A DNA stretch of 64,000 bases, from positions 1 through 64,000 of the forward strand of contig NZ_WHOS01000038.1 in assembly GCF_013340935.1 (NCBI RefSeq). The letters run 5' to 3'. Below are positions 15,863-23,983 of the stretch, in pieces. The notes under the pieces were generated by a model that had not been told where the DNA came from, made no database searches, and saw only the letters and a program-made list of their open reading frames with translations. The translations under genes and the position numbers were made by a program. Position 1 is the first letter of the stretch; each line of letters begins with the position of its first letter. The stretch comes from Azospirillum melinis. Its GTDB lineage: Bacteria > Pseudomonadota > Alphaproteobacteria > Azospirillales > Azospirillaceae.

Positions 15863-16831
15863 ATGGCCATCGACGCCACCACCATCGACAGCAGCGCCGT
15901 TCAGCGTGCGGTGCCGCGCGAGAAGGCGTCGCCGGTCATCAACGACGGCCATAATGGCGGCCCGGTGGAAATCCAGGGCGACATGTCCTTCTGGGACTTC
16001 CTGGACATTATCAACCCGCTGCAGCACATCCCGATCGTCAGCACCGTCTATCGCGAGATCACCGGCGACACCATCCAGCCATCCATGCGGATCATGGGCG
16101 ACATGCTGTATGGCGGCGTGATCGGCGGCATGGCCTCCATCGCCAACGCGGTGATCGAACAGGCGACCGGCAAAGATGTGGGTGAAACGGTCATGGCCTC
16201 GCTCGGCTTTGGGGGAGGTGACCATCCCGCCGCCTCCACCGCCGTCGCGGACGCCTCGGGGGGGCCGGCGGCGTCCGGCTCCCCCGCGGAGCCGCAGCAG
16301 GCGCCTGCCGCCGGGCTGGCCGCTGCGCTGGCCGCCGCCAAGCCGGCCGACCTCACCGCCGCACCGTCGCCGGCTCCCGCCGCCACCGGACAGCCGATCC
16401 GGCTTGCCGCCGCATCGCCTGCCGCTGCCAAAGCCGTGTCCGCAGACGCCTCGCCGGCCCTCACCGCGCAGCTTGCCGCCGGCGCCGCCCCGCACCCCAG
16501 CAAGATGCCGGCGCGCGATACCCCGCTGGCGAGTTCGGCCCTGGCGAAGCACAGTGCCCCCCGCTATGCGGCGCCGGTTCCGGGAGCGGTGACAGCCTCT
16601 GCCCGCGCCATCGGTGCCACGGCGGCCAATGGCGGCCAGCCGCAGGCCGGCACCGGGCAGCCGGCCCCCGCCCAACCGGGAGATGCAGCGCCGCCCGCAC
16701 CACCGGCTGCCGGATCGGCTCCGGTCACGCCGGACATGCTGTCGGAGACGATGATGCGCAATCTGGCCAAATATGAGCAGTCGCGCAAAGCGGCGCAGGC
16801 GGCCACCAGCACCACGCGGGTGTCGGGATGA
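15863..16831 (+). CDS. Unknown Ala/Pro-rich protein under sigma-54 control
   Basis: Protein of 322 residues with no recognised function. It lacks a signal peptide. Residues about 30-115 form the only ordered-looking part: DGHNGGPVEIQGDMSFWDFL, then IINPLQHIPIVSTVYREITG and a Gly/Met/Ile helix region (DMLYGGVIGGMASIANAVIE). Residues 120-300 are low-complexity Ala/Pro/Ser. A short polar helix (MLSETMMRNLAKYEQSRKAA) ends the protein. GGGAGA precedes the ATG. It overlaps the L,D-transpeptidase gene by ATGA, so the two are coupled. The N-terminal part could associate with a membrane surface (inference). Confidence 0.8.
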   Translation: MAIDATTIDSSAVQRAVPREKASPVINDGHNGGPVEIQGDMSFWDFLDIINPLQHIPIVSTVYREITGDTIQPSMRIMGDMLYGGVIGGMASIANAVIEQATGKDVGETVMASLGFGGGDHPAASTAVADASGGPAASGSPAEPQQAPAAGLAAALAAAKPADLTAAPSPAPAATGQPIRLAAASPAAAKAVSADASPALTAQLAAGAAPHPSKMPARDTPLASSALAKHSAPRYAAPVPGAVTASARAIGATAANGGQPQAGTGQPAPAQPGDAAPPAPPAAGSAPVTPDMLSETMMRNLAKYEQSRKAAQAATSTTRVSG

Positions 16832-17391
16832 GCATCGAGATCGTTGTGACGCCGGATCGCCCCGGCACCGACAAGGTCGGACCCGACGGCGTCGGTCCGG
16901 TCACCACCGGCCGCCTGCGCTGGCCGGGTGGGGAGGCGCCCTGTGTGCTGGGCCGCGGCGGTGTCCGCACCGACAAGCGGGAGGGCGACGGCGCCACCCC
17001 CGTCGGCCGGTTCCCGCTGCGCCGCGTGCTGTGGCGCGCCGACCGGCTGCCGCCGCCGGAGACCGGGCTGCCGCTCCACCCCATCGCCGAGCAGGATGGC
17101 TGGTGCGACGCGCCGGAGAATCCCGCCTACAACCGGCCTGTCGTCCGCCCCTATCCGGCCAGCCATGAGGAGATGTGGCGGGACGACCATGTCTACGACA
17201 TCGTGGTGGTGATGGGGCACAATGACGACCCGGTGGTGCCGGGAATGGGCAGTGCCGTGTTCCTGCACCTCGTCCGTCCCGACCGGATGCCGACCGCCGG
17301 CTGCGTCGCGCTGGCGCCCGAGGACATGCTCCGGCTGCTGAAGGACTGCGGGCATGGCAGCGCGCTCAGCGTTGCCGACCCGGGCGCCTGA
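16828..17391 (+). CDS. L,D-transpeptidase (YkuD domain) without signal peptide
   Basis: YkuD-fold protein of 187 residues. The catalytic set is present: H147 in AVFLHLVRPD and C159 in TAGCVAL, together with KREGDGATPVGRFPLR near the N-terminus. L,D-transpeptidases make 3-3 cross-links or attach proteins to peptidoglycan in the periplasm. This one has no visible signal peptide, as in several short alphaproteobacterial relatives, so its location is uncertain. The gene overlaps the upstream gene by four bases and should share its sigma-54 promoter. Confidence 0.88.
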   Translation: MSIEIVVTPDRPGTDKVGPDGVGPVTTGRLRWPGGEAPCVLGRGGVRTDKREGDGATPVGRFPLRRVLWRADRLPPPETGLPLHPIAEQDGWCDAPENPAYNRPVVRPYPASHEEMWRDDHVYDIVVVMGHNDDPVVPGMGSAVFLHLVRPDRMPTAGCVALAPEDMLRLLKDCGHGSALSVADPGA

Positions 17392-17418
17392 TGCGGCTGT
17401 CGAACCCCGGGCCGGGTC

Positions 17419-18162
17419 TTATTGGGCCGGGTAGGGACGCGCACCGAAGATCGCCGTGCCGACGCGCACATGGGTGGCGCCGAAGCGGACGGCGGTTTCG
17501 TAATCTCCGCTCATGCCCATGCTGATCTCCGGCAGACCCAGCCGTCGCGCCATCTCGGCCAGCAGGGCGAAATGCATGGCCGGCTCCTCGTCCACCGGCG
17601 GGATGCACATCAGACCGGTGACCGGCAGCCCCAGCCGGTCGCGGCAGTCGGCCAGGAAGGCCTCGACCTCCGCCGGGGCAATTCCAGCCTTCTGCGGTTC
17701 CTCGCCGGTGTTCACCTCGATCAGGCAGCGCGGCCGGCGGCCGGACTTCGCCATTTCCTCCGCCAGCGCCTCGGCCAGCTTCGGACGGTCCAGGGTCTGG
17801 ATCACGTCGAAGAGGGCGACCGCATCCTTGACCTTGTTGGTCTGGAGCGGCCCGATCAGATGCAGTTCCAGGTCGGGGAAGCGCTCCTTCAGCGCCGGGA
17901 ACTTGCCCTTGGCCTCCTGCACGCGGTTCTCGCCGAACACACGCTGGCCGGCGGCAAGCGCTTCCTCCACCGCTTCGGCCGGATGGGTCTTCGACACCGC
18001 GATCAGAGTGATGGCTTTCTTGCCGCGCCCGCAGGCGGATTCCGTCTCCGCAATGGCACGCCGCACCGAGTCGAGTCGTGCCGTCACGCTGTCCGCAACC
18101 GTGGAATCGCCTGCTTCGGCGCCGGTTTGCGTATCTTTGCCAGTGCCCTGCGTCATCGTCAT
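17419..18162 (-). CDS. YggS-family PLP-binding protein
   Basis: Pyridoxal-phosphate homeostasis protein, 247 residues, related to the N-terminal barrel of alanine racemase but without racemase activity in known members. The PLP lysine is K58 in LIAVSKTHPAE. FGENRVQEAKGKF, HLIGPLQTNK and the phosphate-binding end (SMGMSGDYETAVRFGATHVRVGT, split by the family as SMGMS and RVG) are conserved. Start ATGs are at 18162 and 18156, and the frame stays open further upstream without coding character. It is convergent with the L,D-transpeptidase gene. Confidence 0.93.
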   Translation of the reverse strand: MTMTQGTGKDTQTGAEAGDSTVADSVTARLDSVRRAIAETESACGRGKKAITLIAVSKTHPAEAVEEALAAGQRVFGENRVQEAKGKFPALKERFPDLELHLIGPLQTNKVKDAVALFDVIQTLDRPKLAEALAEEMAKSGRRPRCLIEVNTGEEPQKAGIAPAEVEAFLADCRDRLGLPVTGLMCIPPVDEEPAMHFALLAEMARRLGLPEISMGMSGDYETAVRFGATHVRVGTAIFGARPYPAQ

Positions 18163-18330
18163 GGCCGCCCCCAATCCGGTCGCTGCGGGTGTACAGCGCT
18201 TCCGCGGCGTGTTAGCGGACGGTCCGCGGAAACGCAAGCGCCCCAAGCGACCATGCCCGACGCATCCACATCGCCGGCGGATCGCCGGCGCGGGTATCGT
18301 CATCGTTTTGCATATCGAGGAGACCTCCGC

Positions 18331-18915
18331 ATGCGGAGTCCGTTTCGTTCCCTGCTCTCCGCCCTGACGCCGGCCGTCCCTGCCGGCCTGTTCGCTGCCG
18401 CAGTGGCCGTCTGGTGTGTCGCCGTTCCCGCCGCCAGCCCCGCCCATGCCGAAGAGCATCCGAAGCAGGCCCCCAAGGCGGCCGCCCCGGCGAAGCCCGG
18501 TGCCAAGCAAAGCAAGGCCAAGGTCATGCTGGGGTCGCCGATGACCAAGGTCCGCTTCAGCGAGCCGGCCTACCCGCTGACAGACGACGGCACCTATCGC
18601 AGCTTCATGGACAAGGTCCTGGACGAATACGGCCGCCGCTGCGTGCGGCAGGAACAGTTCGGCTGGGAAGTCGCGAAGGACGACCAGGAGCGGCTGGACT
18701 ACATCTTCCAGGGGACCATGGCGAACTATGGCCGCATGGGCTACCTGCTGGGCGAGATTCATCCCAAGTCAGTCACCGATTCGGAGACGATCGTCTTCCT
18801 TGGCGACCGCGACAAGGAGCGCTACCTGCTGGTCTGGACACCGCTCGAGTCGTCGGTTCTGTTCATGCTGTGCGATACGGCGGACAAGAACGGCAAAACG
18901 GCTCCCAAGAAATAA
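18331..18915 (+). CDS. Unknown secreted protein
   Basis: Protein of 194 residues with a signal peptide ending ASPAHA before EEHP (about 1-41) and a Lys/Ala/Pro linker (42-65). The mature domain has two cysteines, in GRRCVRQEQFGW and LFMLCDTADK. No family is recognised. CGAGGAGA eight bases before the ATG supports the start. The gene is divergent from yggS and ends just before a bidirectional terminator. A small periplasmic domain with one possible disulphide is the most that can be said. Confidence 0.8.
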   Translation: MRSPFRSLLSALTPAVPAGLFAAAVAVWCVAVPAASPAHAEEHPKQAPKAAAPAKPGAKQSKAKVMLGSPMTKVRFSEPAYPLTDDGTYRSFMDKVLDEYGRRCVRQEQFGWEVAKDDQERLDYIFQGTMANYGRMGYLLGEIHPKSVTDSETIVFLGDRDKERYLLVWTPLESSVLFMLCDTADKNGKTAPKK

Positions 18916-18935
18916 GCCGGTCCTGGAAAACGACG

Positions 18936-18967
18936 AAGGGCGACGGATTGCTCCGTCGCCCTTTTCC
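18936..18967. terminator. Bidirectional terminator between the secreted-protein gene and porin 1
   Basis: AAGGGCGACGGA and TCCGTCGCCCTT form a perfect 12-base stem around TTGC. TTTTCC follows on the plus strand. It serves the gene ending at 18915 and could also serve porin 1 on the other strand. Confidence 0.8.
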
Positions 18968-18991
18968 TATCCGCCGTTGGAATCCTGCCGT

Positions 18992-20080
18992 TCAGAAGGC
19001 GAAGCGGGTATCCCACAGGACGATGTTGGCGTCGTTGTTCACGCCGCCGACCTTGTTGTCGAGATAGCTGTATTCCAGACCCGTGGTGAGGCCCGGCGCA
19101 ACGGTGTAGGTCACACCGGCCTGCCAGACATGGGCGCGGGAGTTCAGGCCGGCGAAGTTGCTGTCGATGCCCTTCGCGTCGGTGTAGGTGGCGGCCAGGA
19201 TCACCGAACCGAAATCGTAGTTGGCGCCGACGATCCAGACCTGCTGGTCGTCCACGCCGCGGGTGCCCTTGGCATAGCCGCTGTCGCCGCTGAAGGCGTA
19301 GCTGCCGCCGACCTTGAGGCCGGCGTAGGATACGTTGGCGCCGACATGGACCGAGGACAGATCCTCAAGCTGGCTGGCTGCCTTGGCGAACTGATAGGCG
19401 GTGCTCGCCTCCAGGCCGAAACCGCCGAACTCGCCCTTGTAGGTGGCCTGCACCTCGCCCATGTCGCGATAGGCGGTGCTGTTCTTGCGGCGGTTGATGT
19501 CGGTGTTGCTGCTGCCATACACCGGGGTGTAGGCGGCGCCGACCTGGAAACCGGCGAAGCTCGGCGTCAGGTAGATGATCTTGCTGCTGGCGTCGCCCGA
19601 CTCCAGCGTGCGCAGGCTGCCCAGCGCATAGGGCGCGCCGTTGGCGTTCGCGTAGTAGTTCAGGAACTGCGCGTCCGGCGAACCTTCGATGCCTTCGACG
19701 TTCGGGCCGATGATGCCGTACTCGTCCGACAGGCCATTGATCACGCCGGCCTGGATGGTGCCGAAGCCGCCATTCACGAACATGAACGCGCGGTCGCTGT
19801 CCGTGCTGCGGTTGTTGTTGGTGCCGCCGGCGGCGCGCAGACGCAGGCGCGCGCCGTATTCCAGGCCGTTGTCGGCCTTGGCCGTCGGGGTGATGGTCAG
19901 GCGGAAGCGGTTGGCGAACTCGGTCTTGCGCAGGCCGGTGTTGTCGTCCTGGTCGACATAGGCGCCCTGGAAATAGGCGTCGCCGCCCAGCAGGATGTCG
20001 AACTTGGACTGGGCAGAAGCGGTGCCGCAGCCGGCGGCGAGAGCAACGGCGGCGCAGCCAATGACGAGAGAACGCTTCAT
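18992..20080 (-). CDS. Outer-membrane porin 1
   Basis: Beta-barrel porin of 362 residues, of the alphaproteobacterial/Rhodospirillales general porin type. The signal peptide ends TASA before QSKFDI (about 1-23). The mature part has alternating strands with aromatic girdles (GDAYFQGAYVDQDDN, NGLEYGARLRLRA, GLEYSYLDNK) and ends in the C-terminal phenylalanine (WDTRFAF) needed by the Bam machinery. Start at the ATG 20080, with GAGGA eight bases upstream. It is very similar to porin 2, which is next upstream. Confidence 0.9.
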   Translation of the reverse strand: MKRSLVIGCAAVALAAGCGTASAQSKFDILLGGDAYFQGAYVDQDDNTGLRKTEFANRFRLTITPTAKADNGLEYGARLRLRAAGGTNNNRSTDSDRAFMFVNGGFGTIQAGVINGLSDEYGIIGPNVEGIEGSPDAQFLNYYANANGAPYALGSLRTLESGDASSKIIYLTPSFAGFQVGAAYTPVYGSSNTDINRRKNSTAYRDMGEVQATYKGEFGGFGLEASTAYQFAKAASQLEDLSSVHVGANVSYAGLKVGGSYAFSGDSGYAKGTRGVDDQQVWIVGANYDFGSVILAATYTDAKGIDSNFAGLNSRAHVWQAGVTYTVAPGLTTGLEYSYLDNKVGGVNNDANIVLWDTRFAF

Positions 20081-20382
20081 GGATGTCATCCTCGGTGCAT
20101 GCGTCCCGTCAGGTTGGGGCGCGAGCGGTATCTTGTGACCCCAGATTTAGTCCCGCTACCGGCACTCCGACAAGTGGCGGCAGGGATGGAAGTCACCTCA
20201 TTCCGAGAACAGTGGCGGGAAAAGCACGGGACTCCGGATCATGTAAATCCATATATTAAATACTTGCCGATTAATTGAGTGTCGCAGTTAGGACTCTTGT
20301 GCCAAAGGGTTACCTATTTCGGGTTGGTCGAGGCGTGGTCCCGTTCGCCACACTCCAGCCTGTCTGTTGCCTGGAAAATGGA
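20081..20382. other. Spacer between porin 1 and the porin 2 terminator
   Basis: No gene is seen. An AT-rich block at 20240-20280 is the likely promoter area for porin 1 on the minus strand, but no clear -35/-10 pair could be assigned. Confidence 0.45.
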
Positions 20383-20416
20383 CAAAAAAAGAGGCGGCGG
20401 ATTTCTCCGCCGCCTT
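20383..20416 (-). terminator. Terminator of porin 2
   Basis: On the minus strand AGGCGGCGGA and TCCGCCGCCT form a perfect stem around a GAAA loop, followed by CTTTTTTTG. It lies 27 bases beyond the porin 2 stop. Confidence 0.88.
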
Positions 20417-20442
20417 CACGTTTGCTGCCAGGAACCCGTCCC

Positions 20443-21543
20443 TTAGAAGGAGAAGCGGGTGTCCCACAGAACGATGTTGGCGTCGTTGTTGCGACCGCCG
20501 GACTTGTTGTCGACGTAGCTGTATTCCAGACCCGTGGTCAGGCCCGGGGCCACGGCGTAGGTCACGCCGCCCTGGTAGACGTGGGCGCGGGCGTAGTCCG
20601 CCGCGGAGAAGGCACCGGTGCCGACGTTGGCGCCCTTGGCGTCGGTGTAGGTGGCGGCCAGGATGACCGGGCCGATGGTGTACTGGGCACCGACCAGCCA
20701 GACCTGGTTGTCGTCGACGCCGGTGTGGCCCTTGCGGTAGCCGCTGTCGCCGCTGAAGGCATAGCTGCCGCCGATGGCGAACGGACCGAAGGTGACGGTG
20801 GCGCCGGTATGGACCGACGACAGGTCTTCGAAGCCGGTCGGGGCCTGGGCGAACTGGTAGGCAACGCTGGCTTCCAGGCCAACGCCGCTGAAGGCGCCCT
20901 TATAGTAGGCCTGAACTTCACCCATGTCGTTGTAGGTGACGTTCTTGCGGCGCTCGATGTTGGTGTTGCTGCTGCCGTAGGTCGGGGTGTAGGCGGCGGT
21001 CAGCTTGAAGCCGGCGAAGCTCGGGGTCGAGTAGACGATCTTCGTGCTGGCATCGCCCGACTCGAGCGTGCGCAGCGAACCGACGACGTACGGCAGCGAG
21101 GTCACGCCGTAGTAGTTGAACACCCAGCCGTCCGGGCTGCCCGAGATGCCGTCGACGTTCGGGCCGATGACGCCCGAGTCGTCCGACGGGCCGTTGACGA
21201 CACCGGCCTGGACCGAACCGAAGGAGCCGTTCACGAAGATGTAGGCGCGGTCGGCGTCGGTCTGGCGGTTGTTGTTGGTGCCGCCCGAGGCGCGCAGACG
21301 CAGGCGGGCGCCGTATTCCAGGCCGTTGTCAGCCTTGGCCGTCGGGGTGACGGTCAGGCGGAAACGGTTGGCGAATTCGGTCTTGCGCAGGTTGTTGTCG
21401 TTGTCCTGGTCGACATAGGCACCCTGGAAGAAGGCGTCGCCGCCCAGCAGGATGTCGAACTTGGACTTGGACTGGGCCGAGGCGGTGCCGCAGCCGGCGG
21501 CGAGGGCAACGGCGGCGCAGCCGATGACGAGAGAGCGCTTCAT
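20443..21543 (-). CDS. Outer-membrane porin 2
   Basis: Porin of 366 residues, a tandem paralogue of porin 1. The first 24 residues (MKRSLVIGCAAVALAAGCGT...) are identical, most strands are alike, and the end is LWDTRFSF. Differences concentrate in loop-like stretches such as PNVDGISGSPDGWVFNYYG and GANVGTGAFSAADYARA, as expected for surface loops. It has its own terminator and a 264-base upstream spacer, so it is probably transcribed alone. Substrate selectivity is unknown. Confidence 0.92.
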   Translation of the reverse strand: MKRSLVIGCAAVALAAGCGTASAQSKSKFDILLGGDAFFQGAYVDQDNDNNLRKTEFANRFRLTVTPTAKADNGLEYGARLRLRASGGTNNNRQTDADRAYIFVNGSFGSVQAGVVNGPSDDSGVIGPNVDGISGSPDGWVFNYYGVTSLPYVVGSLRTLESGDASTKIVYSTPSFAGFKLTAAYTPTYGSSNTNIERRKNVTYNDMGEVQAYYKGAFSGVGLEASVAYQFAQAPTGFEDLSSVHTGATVTFGPFAIGGSYAFSGDSGYRKGHTGVDDNQVWLVGAQYTIGPVILAATYTDAKGANVGTGAFSAADYARAHVYQGGVTYAVAPGLTTGLEYSYVDNKSGGRNNDANIVLWDTRFSF

Positions 21544-21807
21544 GGATTATCCATCCTTATGCGTACGCCCCGTTCTGGCCGGGAGCGGTCGGTTGTCTTT
21601 GTAAGCAAGACTTAACCGCTCTCCAATTACTCCGGCAAGAGGCAAACTGCGGCGCGCTTTCGCATTCGCAACACAGTTGCAACAAAAACACACTCATAAC
21701 TGGTTGGAATGATTGCAAAATCCAAGAGTGACTGAAATCTGCTCTTTGGTTGGGACGAAAATCGGGCGGCTTGCCTACAAAGTTGGCAAGGGAAGCGCGT
21801 GGACAAG

Positions 21808-21836
21808 AAAAAAGGCGGTGGCCGAAGCCACCGCCC
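21808..21836 (-). terminator. Terminator of porin 3
   Basis: On the minus strand GGCGGTGGC and GCCACCGCC pair around a TTCG tetraloop and are followed by TTTTTTC. The stem starts 38 bases after the porin 3 stop. Confidence 0.88.
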
Positions 21837-21873
21837 TTTCCATCCGTTACCGGACGTTCGATCGAAAGATCGA

Positions 21874-23037
21874 TTAGAACGCCAGGATCGAGCGGACCAG
21901 GACGACGTCGCCCTTGTCGTCGCGGAGCGAGGCGTCGTTGTCCAGCTTGAAGTGGTCGTACTGAGCCTGGACGGTCAGGCCCGGAGCGACGGTGTAGCCG
22001 ACACCGATTTCGTAGACCTGCAGTTCGCGGTCGCCGGCGGTGAAGAACGAACCGGCGTCCTTGCCGTTCTTGTAGTTGGCACCGACAACGATCGGGCCGG
22101 CGGTGTACTGAGCGCCGACAACCCAGTTGCGGGTGTTCTCGGTGGCAACGCCCGGACGCTTGTTCTGGCCCGACTTGCCGTAGTCGATGTAGCCGCCGCC
22201 GATGGCGAAGCCGGCGTAGCCGACCTGAGCGCCAGCCTGCCAGGCGTTCAGATCCTTGTAGTTCGAACCGACGACGTCGTCGACGGCGCGGCCCCAGTTG
22301 TAGCCGGCGCTGGCCTTAACGGTCACGCCGCCGAAGGTGTTGTTGTAGTTGGCGCCGACTTCGACGATGTCGGTGTAGGTGCCAGCGCCGCCAGCGGCGA
22401 ACGTGCCAACCGGCTTGACGCGGTTGACGTCGGTGGCCGAGCTGTCGTTACGCGGGGTGTAGCTGGCGCCGATCTGCAGGCCGGCGAAGCGCGGCGAGAA
22501 GTACACGATCTTGGTCGAGTTGGCTTCCGCCACCAGCGACTGGGTGATGATCGTGTTGCCGTTGGTCACGGTCGGGGCGGCGCCGCTGTTCAGGCCGTTG
22601 GCCGTGGTGCCGATCCAGGCCGGCAGGGCGTCGTAGATGCCGAGCGGCAGGTAGTCGAGCGGGGCGGTCGTGTAGGTCTCGTCGTTGAACGAGTTGGTCA
22701 CGCCGAGGCGGACCTGACCGAAGGAGCCCTGCGCGAAGATGTAAGCGCGGTCGGCGTCGGTGTTGCGGGCGTTGTTGGTGCCAGCGTTGGCACGCAGACG
22801 CATACGCGCACCGTACTCCAGGCCGTTGTCGGCCTTGGCGGACGGGATGATGTTGATGCGCATGCGGTTGCGGAATTCGGTCGAACGCAGGCCGGAGTCC
22901 AGATCCTGATCGACGTAGCCGGCTTCGAAGTAGGCGTCGCCGCCGATCTTGACTTCGAACTTGGCCTGGGCGTTGGCAGCGCCAGCGCCGAGGGCGAGAG
23001 CGGCGGCGGCAGCGCCGGCCAGCAGATAACGGGTCAT
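21874..23037 (-). CDS. Outer-membrane porin 3 (divergent)
   Basis: Porin of 387 residues. It is related to porins 1 and 2 in the first strands (KFEVKIGGDAYFEAGYVDQD, NGLEYGARMRLRA), but differs in the middle. There, a longer insert (about 125-175) contains LPLGIYDALPAWIGTTANGL. The signal peptide ends NAQA (about 1-24) and the protein ends LVRSILAF with terminal Phe. GGAGG eight bases before the ATG at 23037 fixes the start; the open frame to 23133 is not coding. A nested inverted repeat lies about 170 bases upstream (23205-23258). Confidence 0.92.
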   Translation of the reverse strand: MTRYLLAGAAAAALALGAGAANAQAKFEVKIGGDAYFEAGYVDQDLDSGLRSTEFRNRMRINIIPSAKADNGLEYGARMRLRANAGTNNARNTDADRAYIFAQGSFGQVRLGVTNSFNDETYTTAPLDYLPLGIYDALPAWIGTTANGLNSGAAPTVTNGNTIITQSLVAEANSTKIVYFSPRFAGLQIGASYTPRNDSSATDVNRVKPVGTFAAGGAGTYTDIVEVGANYNNTFGGVTVKASAGYNWGRAVDDVVGSNYKDLNAWQAGAQVGYAGFAIGGGYIDYGKSGQNKRPGVATENTRNWVVGAQYTAGPIVVGANYKNGKDAGSFFTAGDRELQVYEIGVGYTVAPGLTVQAQYDHFKLDNDASLRDDKGDVVLVRSILAF

Positions 23038-23372
23038 GATTTTTGCCTCCATCCTGGCAGCAGATGTTTCAGCCTGGTTGACGTCCTGGCTGAGACTTTC
23101 GTACGCACCCCCGCCCTCGCCAGCAAGCGGCAAATCTCCGGGATTGCTGCATTGGGGGGACAGTGTGTCGCACGGAGCACACTAAGAAGGACCCCCTTGT
23201 CGAGCCCGTCACAGTGCAACCCGGCAGGCTTCGCCTGTTGTCGTCCTGTTGTGACGGGGCGGGGCAAAGACGCTTCCGCTGTTGCGTGGTGCCGTCCACT
23301 TATGGTCTGTTCACCGGCATTCCGCGCGTGACTCGCGCGCGGCAACCCCTTTTCTAAACCGGGTTCCCGACC
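23038..23372. other. Divergent spacer between porin 3 and the DUF3576 gene
   Basis: Holds no gene. The main feature is a nested inverted repeat: CCCGTCACA (23205-23213) with TGTGACGGG (23250-23258), enclosing an inner CAGGC-TTC-GCCTG hairpin. No confident promoter was assigned on either strand. Confidence 0.55.
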
Positions 23373-23912
23373 ATGCGCCGTTCGACCGCCCTTCGCCTTG
23401 TCCCTGTACTGCTCGCGGCTTCCGTCTCGATCGCCGGCTGCGCAAGCTGGGGCGGCAAGACCGAAACCGTCGAAGAGCAGATGAAGAACAAGGACTACAA
23501 GTTCGGCAGCCTGCTCGGCACCGATGGCGGTCTGAACCTGTTCGGCAAGAACAAGCGCGGCGGCGACCAGGACACGGCCGGGGGCATCGGCGTGAACAGC
23601 TTCCTGTGGCGCGCCTCGCTCGACACCCTGTCCTTCATGCCGATTGCCTCGGCCGATCCGTTCGGCGGGGTGATCCTGACCGACTGGTATACCCCGCCCG
23701 ATTCGCCGAACGAACGGTTCAAGGTCAACCTCTACATCATGGACCGCCAGCTGCGCGCCGACGGCGTCCGGGTGTCGGTGTTCAAGCAGCAGCGGACCGG
23801 CAACGACTGGCGCGACATCAATGTCGGGCCGGAAACCGCCGGCACCCTGGAGGACGCGGTGCTGACCCGCGCCCGCCAGCTTCGCGTGGCGCAGAACGCC
23901 GCCGCCCGCTGA
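23373..23912 (+). CDS. DUF3576 lipoprotein
   Basis: Conserved alphaproteobacterial lipoprotein of 179 residues. The signal peptide ends SIAGC (Cys23). The mature part matches the DUF3576 pattern: VNSFLWRASLDTLSFMPIAS, then DPFGGVILTDWYTPPDSPNERF and VFKQQR. It stands directly before leuS-lptE-holA, the common alphaproteobacterial order, so a role in envelope biogenesis is likely but unproven. The leuS start is 71 bases after its stop. Confidence 0.9.
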   Translation: MRRSTALRLVPVLLAASVSIAGCASWGGKTETVEEQMKNKDYKFGSLLGTDGGLNLFGKNKRGGDQDTAGGIGVNSFLWRASLDTLSFMPIASADPFGGVILTDWYTPPDSPNERFKVNLYIMDRQLRADGVRVSVFKQQRTGNDWRDINVGPETAGTLEDAVLTRARQLRVAQNAAAR

Positions 23913-23983
23913 CGCGGCGGCCGGTCCGGGTCGGTATCCCGGCCTTTCGAGCATCTGGTACAACGGAAAACGGCGTCGCGCTC

